The notes under the pieces: model-generated
Told to the model about the DNA's origin: nothing
Databases searched by the model: none
What the model saw: the letters and a program-made list of their open reading frames with translations, nothing else
Origin: an uncultured Bacteroidales bacterium
GTDB lineage: Bacteria > Bacteroidota > Bacteroidia > Bacteroidales > Bacteroidaceae
Length of the DNA stretch: 17,733 bases
Reading direction: 5' to 3'
NCBI GenBank assembly: GCA_945837185.1
Contig: CAMAMZ010000026.1
Span: 1 to 17,733, forward strand
Program-made: the position numbers and the translations under genes
Shown here: positions 13,173 through 17,733 of the stretch, one piece after another
Position numbering within the stretch: the stretch's first letter is position 1
How the letters are laid out: every line of letters starts with the position of its first letter

Positions 13173-15875
13173 ATGGAATTAGCAAGTAAGTATGACCCCA
13201 AAGAAGTGGAATCGAAATGGTACCAGTACTGGCTTGACAACAAAATGTTCAGCAGCAAGCCCGATGGTAGAGAACCTTATACGATAGTCATTCCACCGCC
13301 CAACGTCACTGGCGTCCTCCACATGGGGCACATGCTCAACAATACCATTCAGGATATTTTAGTGCGCCGCGCGCGCATGGAAGGCAAGAATGCCTGTTGG
13401 GTTCCCGGCACCGACCATGCCTCTATAGCCACCGAGGCCAAAGTAGTGAACCGCCTTGCCGAACAGGGCATCAAGAAGCACGACCTCACGCGCGAGGAGT
13501 TTCTCAAGCACGCTTGGGACTGGACCCACGAGCATGGAGGCATCATCCTCAAGCAGCTCCGTTACCTCGGTGCATCCTGCGATTGGGACCGCACAGCCTT
13601 CACCATGGATGAGACACGTTCCAAGAGTGTCATCAAAGTCTTTGTCGACCTTTATAATAAAGGTCTCATCTACCGTGGCCTCCGCATGGTGAACTGGGAC
13701 CCGAAGGCACAGACAGCACTCAGCAACGAAGAAGTGGAATACAAGGAAGAGCAGTCGAAGCTCTATCACCTCAAATACTATGTGGCCCCCGAATGTGACT
13801 GCAGCGATATAGCACAAGCCGCAGAGGGCAATGTCATCCATCAGGATGCCAACGGCTACTATGCCGTTGTGGCCACCACCCGTCCTGAAACCATCATGGG
13901 CGATACGGCCATGTGCATCAACCCCAAAGACCCGAAGAACCAATGGCTCAAAGGCAAGAAGGTGGTTGTGCCCCTCGTTGGTCGTGTCATCCCTGTCATC
14001 GAAGACCGCTATGTAGACATTGAGTTTGGTACAGGCTGTTTGAAGGTTACGCCTGCCCATGACCCCAACGACTATATGTTGGGCAAAACCCATCAACTTG
14101 AAACCATCGACATCTTCAACCCCGATGGCACCCTTTCCGAGCAGTCGCCCCTTTATGTGGGCATGGACCGCTTTGCCTGCCGCAAGCAGATAGCCCTCGA
14201 CCTGCAGGCAGCTTCTCTCATGGAACGTGTAGAGGACTATAATAATAAGGTGGGCTATTCACAGCGCAATCCCGATACCGCCATCGAGCCCCGCCTCTCG
14301 CTCCAGTGGTTCCTCAAGATGCAGCACTTTGCCGACATCGCCCTTCCGCCCGTCATGAACGGTGAGATGAATTTCTATCCGGCCAAATACAAAACCACCT
14401 ATAAGAACTGGTTAGAGAACATTCAAGACTGGTGCATCTCGCGCCAGCTGTGGTGGGGTCACCGTATTCCGGCCTATTATTATGGCGATGAGCAATTTGT
14501 TGTAGCCGAAACCTTAGAGGAAGCGCTCGTCTTGGCACGTGCGCAGAGTGGCAATGCCAACCTGCAGGCCAGCGACCTCCGGCAAGATGAAGATGCGCTC
14601 GACACATGGTTCTCCTCATGGCTGTGGCCCATCACCCTTTTCGATGGCATCAACAACCCGGGCAACGAGGAAATCAACTACTACTATCCCACCAGCGACC
14701 TTGTTACAGCCCCCGACATCATCTTCTTCTGGGTGGCCCGCATGATTATGGCCGGTGAGGAATACATGGGCAAGATACCTTTCAAGAATGTGTATTTCAC
14801 GGGTATTGTGCGCGACAAGCTCGGTCGCAAGATGTCAAAGCAGTTGGGCAACTCTCCCGACCCCATCAAACTCATCGAACAGTTTGGTGCCGATGGTGTG
14901 CGCATGGGTATGATGCTTTCCGCTCCTGCCGGCAACGATATTCTCTTTGATGAGAGTCTTTGCGAGCAAGGCCGCAACTTTAACAACAAGATATGGAATG
15001 CCTTCCGCTTGGTACAAGGCTGGCAGGTTGACGATAGCGAACAGACACCCACCAATGCCATTGCCACGGCATGGTTTGCCGCCAAGCTCCGTCAGGTGAA
15101 TGCCGAGGTCGACAGCCTCTTTGCCAAATACCGCATCTCAGAAGCCCTCATGGCCGTATACCGCCTTTTCTGGGATGAGTTCTCGGCTTGGTATCTCGAG
15201 ATGGTGAAGCCCGCCTATATCGATGGCAAGGCCCAACCTATCGACCGCACCACCTATGCCGCCACCCTCAGCTTCTTCGAAACCCTGCTCAAGATGCTCC
15301 ATCCCTTCATGCCCTTCATCACCGAAGAGCTCTGGCAACATATCTACGACCGTAAGGAAGGCGAGAGCATCATGCGCGACTCGCTGCATATCGAGGCTCC
15401 CACAGAGAGCGACCTTCAGCTCATAGCAGCCATCGAAACCGCCAAACAAGTGGTGAGTGGTGTGCGTATGGTTAGAAATCAAAAGAACATCGCTCCCAAG
15501 GAGAAACTCACCTTGCAAGCCATTGGCAGCAATCCCTGCAACGCCTTCGACAGCATGGTAATGAAAATGGCCAACCTTGATGCCATTACCGTTGTCGACA
15601 GCAAAGACGCCAATGCCAGCACCTTCATGGTGGGCACCCATGAGTTTGCCGTACCTCTTGGCAACCTCATCGATGTAGCAGCAGAGCTTGCCAAGGCAGA
15701 GGCCCAACTCAAGCATCTGGAAGGCTTCTTGGCCGGCATCTGCAAGAAACTCTCCAACGAGAAGTTTGTGGCCCATGCGCCAGAGGCTGTTGTGGCCATG
15801 GAACGCAAGAAGCAACATGACTCCGAGGAGAAGATAGCGGCTCTCAAGGCTCTTATCGCAACATTGAAACAATAA
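13173..15875 (+). CDS. valS: Valyl-tRNA synthetase
   Basis: A 900-residue class I aminoacyl-tRNA synthetase that charges tRNA(Val) with valine in the cytoplasm. The N-terminal region has PPPNVTGVLHMGHML (41-55), carrying the HIGH-type motif HMGH (50-53). The editing (CP1) domain contains TTRPETIMGDTA (235-246), which hydrolyses mischarged threonyl-tRNA. The KMSKS loop is KMSKQ (553-557). The anticodon-binding domain follows, and the C-terminal part, rich in Lys, Glu and Ala from about 830, is the usual coiled-coil tRNA-binding arm. The length is normal and all hallmarks are intact. The ATG follows an A-rich leader and a -7 box at 13125-13132. The C11 protease gene starts 18 bases after the stop, suggesting cotranscription. 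Confidence 0.98.
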   Translation: MELASKYDPKEVESKWYQYWLDNKMFSSKPDGREPYTIVIPPPNVTGVLHMGHMLNNTIQDILVRRARMEGKNACWVPGTDHASIATEAKVVNRLAEQGIKKHDLTREEFLKHAWDWTHEHGGIILKQLRYLGASCDWDRTAFTMDETRSKSVIKVFVDLYNKGLIYRGLRMVNWDPKAQTALSNEEVEYKEEQSKLYHLKYYVAPECDCSDIAQAAEGNVIHQDANGYYAVVATTRPETIMGDTAMCINPKDPKNQWLKGKKVVVPLVGRVIPVIEDRYVDIEFGTGCLKVTPAHDPNDYMLGKTHQLETIDIFNPDGTLSEQSPLYVGMDRFACRKQIALDLQAASLMERVEDYNNKVGYSQRNPDTAIEPRLSLQWFLKMQHFADIALPPVMNGEMNFYPAKYKTTYKNWLENIQDWCISRQLWWGHRIPAYYYGDEQFVVAETLEEALVLARAQSGNANLQASDLRQDEDALDTWFSSWLWPITLFDGINNPGNEEINYYYPTSDLVTAPDIIFFWVARMIMAGEEYMGKIPFKNVYFTGIVRDKLGRKMSKQLGNSPDPIKLIEQFGADGVRMGMMLSAPAGNDILFDESLCEQGRNFNNKIWNAFRLVQGWQVDDSEQTPTNAIATAWFAAKLRQVNAEVDSLFAKYRISEALMAVYRLFWDEFSAWYLEMVKPAYIDGKAQPIDRTTYAATLSFFETLLKMLHPFMPFITEELWQHIYDRKEGESIMRDSLHIEAPTESDLQLIAAIETAKQVVSGVRMVRNQKNIAPKEKLTLQAIGSNPCNAFDSMVMKMANLDAITVVDSKDANASTFMVGTHEFAVPLGNLIDVAAELAKAEAQLKHLEGFLAGICKKLSNEKFVAHAPEAVVAMERKKQHDSEEKIAALKALIATLKQ

Positions 15876-15893
15876 CTTAATCTCCGATAGACA

Positions 15894-17066
15894 ATGACAC
15901 CGAAGCGTTTTCTCACCCTTCTATGGATTGTAGTGACAGTAGGATTGTTCACCGCCTGTTCAGATGACGACAACAGTCCCGACCTTCCCCCTTCACAGGT
16001 TGAGAAAACGCTTCTTGTCTATATGCCTTGGACGGCCAGTGAGTCTACCGATTCCGGCAGCCTCTACGACTTCTTCCTGAAAAACATTACCGATATGGAG
16101 GCAGGCATTGTGGCACAGGGCGGTTTGGGCAACACCCGTTTGCTGCTCTTTGTATCGCGCAATGCCCATGACTCCCATTTCATAGAAGTGAAATACCGCC
16201 AAGGCAAATGCTATCGCGACACCCTTCAGCAGTATAGTGGCAACAAGTATGTCAGTGCCACAGGCTTGGCTGCCCTTCTCGGCAAAGCCAAGGCAGTAGC
16301 GCCCGCAGCCCACTATGCCCTCCTCGTTGGCTGCCATGGCTCGGGCTGGATACCCAAAGATGCCGATAACTATTTTGGCACCCGTGCTTTCGGAGGCAAT
16401 TCCCCTAACTACAGGATGGAGACAAGCGAACTGGCCGAAGCCATCCGTTTAGCCAATATGTACATGCAGTACATCTGTTTCGATGACTGCTATATGGCGG
16501 GCATTGAAGTGGCCTACGACCTAAAGGACGTCACCGACCATATCATTGCTTCCACCAGTGAGATTCTGAACAAAGGACTCCCCTACCGTGACATCTGGAA
16601 ACAGTTGAGTGCAGCAAGCCCCAACTATGCCGCCATCGTAGCGTCCTTCTACAAATACTATGCACAATCCTATGGCACCCTCTCCGTCATCAACTGCCAA
16701 GAGGTAGATGCCACAGCAGCCCTCATGAGCCATATCAACACCCTCTTCACCTTCAACAACGCCCAACTCCCCCTGCTGCAAAAGCTCGATGGCATGGGCC
16801 AAACCATCTTCTTCGATTTCGGCAGCTATGGGCAGTATCTCTGTGACGACAGCGAATATGGCACCCTCCTCCGTGAGCAACTCACCAAACTCGTGCCCTA
16901 TCACACCCATACATCAAGCATCTTCACCGACCTTTGGCGGGTGAATGGCGGCTTCAGCACCATACCTGTCAACACCTTCTCCGGCATCACCATCTCCGAC
17001 CCCACAACCAACACCTACCTCATTAACCGCAAATATCTCACAGCATGGTGGAAGGCCACACACTAA
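15894..17066 (+). CDS. Clostripain-family (C11) cysteine protease lipoprotein
   Basis: A 390-residue exported protein. The lipobox FTAC places the lipidated cysteine at 22, and the next residues, SDDDN, resemble the Bacteroidota lipoprotein export signal, so surface exposure is likely. The C11 (clostripain/gingipain clan CD) fold is indicated by TLLVYMPW (39-46). The catalytic histidine is in LLVGCHGSGW (H148) and the nucleophile in YICFDDCYMAGIEVAYDL (C199). Clostripain-type enzymes cut after arginine or lysine; specificity here is not readable. It could act on host or dietary proteins or in processing surface proteins, but substrate is unknown. It follows valS by 18 bases, probably read from the valS promoter, with no evident functional tie. 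Confidence 0.88.
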   Translation: MTPKRFLTLLWIVVTVGLFTACSDDDNSPDLPPSQVEKTLLVYMPWTASESTDSGSLYDFFLKNITDMEAGIVAQGGLGNTRLLLFVSRNAHDSHFIEVKYRQGKCYRDTLQQYSGNKYVSATGLAALLGKAKAVAPAAHYALLVGCHGSGWIPKDADNYFGTRAFGGNSPNYRMETSELAEAIRLANMYMQYICFDDCYMAGIEVAYDLKDVTDHIIASTSEILNKGLPYRDIWKQLSAASPNYAAIVASFYKYYAQSYGTLSVINCQEVDATAALMSHINTLFTFNNAQLPLLQKLDGMGQTIFFDFGSYGQYLCDDSEYGTLLREQLTKLVPYHTHTSSIFTDLWRVNGGFSTIPVNTFSGITISDPTTNTYLINRKYLTAWWKATH

Positions 17067-17080
17067 CAGGCAGCAAACCC

Positions 17081-17115
17081 TTACCCCCGGCACCCCACCG
17101 TTAGTGCCTACCCTT
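17081..17115 (+). repeat. Imperfect copy of codons 26-37 of the downstream gene
   Basis: This 35-base stretch matches 17223-17257, inside the uracil-DNA-glycosylase-like gene, at 29 positions, with a perfect 14-base core (17087-17100 and 17229-17242). The offset is 142 bases. Read in the same register it gives LPPAPHR, then TAG where the intact gene has tryptophan TGG. Four of the six mismatches fall at third codon positions, suggesting a decayed coding duplicate. Confidence 0.5.
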
Positions 17116-17147
17116 GCCCAGCCGTTCACCACTCCCACAGAGCAGCT

Positions 17148-17733
17148 ATGAACCAACCCATAGAGCAACATCCCTTTGAACCCTTTCTTCCCAAAGATGC
17201 CAAGGTACTGATGTTAGGCACCTTTCCACCGGCACCCCACCGCTGGTGCATGCCCTTCTATTATCCCAACTTCCAGAACGACATGTGGCGCATCATGGGA
17301 CTCCTCTTCTTCAACAACAAAGAACACTTTATCGTAAAGGGAGAGAAGCGTTTCGACCAATCGCGCATTGAAGCCTTCCTCCGCGAAAAAGGCATAGCCC
17401 TCTACGACACTGCCACCCGAGTGGTGCGCACCAAGAACACGGCATCCGACAAAGACCTTGTCATCATAGAAGAAACCAACGTTGAGGCAATGCTCCACCT
17501 CATGCCCCAATGCCATGTCATCATCACAGCCGGTCAACTCGCCACTACCACCCTCTGCCACCGTTTCCATGTCAAGGAGCCCAAGGTAGGCGAAGCCACA
17601 ACCGTAACCTGGCAATCACGCACCCTCCGCCTCTACCGCATGCCCAGCAGTTCACGCGCCTATCCCATGAAGCCGGAGCACAAAGCCGCCTATTATGCCA
17701 AGGCCCTGCAAAGCTGCCTTACGCCACATGAAC
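17148..17733 (+). CDS. Uracil-DNA-glycosylase-fold protein (3' end at window edge)
   Basis: 195 codons are visible from ATG 17148 to the right edge with no stop, probably close to full length for this small family. LMLGTFPPAP (residues 21-30) is in the place of the LGxxP active-site loop of the uracil-DNA-glycosylase superfamily. VIITAGQLATTTL (124-136) matches the central strand. MPSSSRAYPMKPEHKAAYY (165-183) stands where the HPS-type DNA-minor-groove motif lies. Family members remove uracil or mismatched bases, but many Bacteroidota proteins of this type are untested. It begins 81 bases after the C11 protease, in the same direction. A partial repeat of its codons 26-37 lies upstream at 17081-17115. 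Fold assignment is moderately sure; activity is inference. Confidence 0.78.
   Translation, partial: MNQPIEQHPFEPFLPKDAKVLMLGTFPPAPHRWCMPFYYPNFQNDMWRIMGLLFFNNKEHFIVKGEKRFDQSRIEAFLREKGIALYDTATRVVRTKNTASDKDLVIIEETNVEAMLHLMPQCHVIITAGQLATTTLCHRFHVKEPKVGEATTVTWQSRTLRLYRMPSSSRAYPMKPEHKAAYYAKALQSCLTPHE

Noticed and set aside
13079..13258. N-terminal extension of MazG
   Set aside because: It would run through the valS start and the divergent promoter region. The conserved MazG N-terminus begins right after ATG 13078.
13359..14096. Minus-strand ORF of 245 codons inside valS
   Set aside because: It overlaps the HIGH-to-editing region of an intact valyl-tRNA synthetase, and the translated product resembles no protein family.
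15138..15872. Minus-strand ORF of 244 codons opposite the 3' part of valS
   Set aside because: valS is intact on the other strand with all its motifs. The antisense frame has no recognisable domain and arises from C-ending codon bias.
17049..17060. GTGG-AAGG-CCAC hairpin at the end of the C11 protease gene
   Set aside because: A four-base-pair stem inside the coding end with no T tract; not enough to call a terminator.

Overview
The window looks like a chromosomal segment from a member of the Bacteroidota, most likely a Prevotella-like Bacteroidales bacterium. The signs are Bacteroidota-type -7 promoter boxes (TAnnTTTG) ahead of several genes, A-rich leaders without Shine-Dalgarno sites, a type IX secretion (T9SS) C-terminal sorting domain, a lipoprotein with a Bacteroidota-style surface-export signal, and gene families typical of the group. 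Nothing indicates a plasmid, phage, insertion sequence, CRISPR array, tRNA or rRNA. Species cannot be fixed from the sequence alone.

Layout. (1) 1-3599, minus strand: the head of a surface-polysaccharide cluster with Wzx-type flippase, then Wzy-type polymerase/ligase, then a family 2 glycosyltransferase that runs off the left edge. Reading frames overlap, so these are cotranscribed. (2) 3600-3919: a divergent control region with -7 boxes facing both ways, a 14-bp palindrome between them, and a possible 60-codon leader ORF before the flippase. (3) 3920-7325, plus strand: fmt, a TsaC/YrdC-family gene and a ClC-type anion transporter with two CBS domains, tightly packed. (4) 7326-7354: a convergent junction with a short hairpin. 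(5) 7355-10622, minus strand: a five-gene apparent cell-envelope stress operon. In transcription order it has a very small secreted protein that is almost only a T9SS sorting domain, an L,D-transpeptidase lipoprotein, an ECF sigma factor, a single-pass membrane protein placed like an anti-sigma factor, and a Spy/CpxP-like periplasmic protein. The first two genes abut and the second and third overlap by ATGA. (6) 10696-13078, minus strand: mazG, a lipocalin-like lipoprotein and ribonuclease Z. (7) 13079-13172: a second divergent promoter region. (8) 13173-17733, plus strand: valS, a clostripain-family (C11) lipoprotein protease and a uracil-DNA-glycosylase-fold gene cut by the right edge.

Most genes are housekeeping: translation (fmt, tsaC-like, valS), tRNA 3' processing (rnz), nucleotide-pool cleaning (mazG) and possibly DNA repair. 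The most interesting part is the sigma-factor operon, which joins peptidoglycan crosslinking to a dedicated ECF sigma factor, a membrane protein without the usual zinc anti-sigma motif, a chaperone-like periplasmic protein and a sorting-domain-only protein. Other points are a short, apparently decayed repeat of the uracil-DNA-glycosylase gene just upstream of its start, a ClC protein lacking the first canonical selectivity motif, and a C excess on the plus strand that holds whichever way the genes point.
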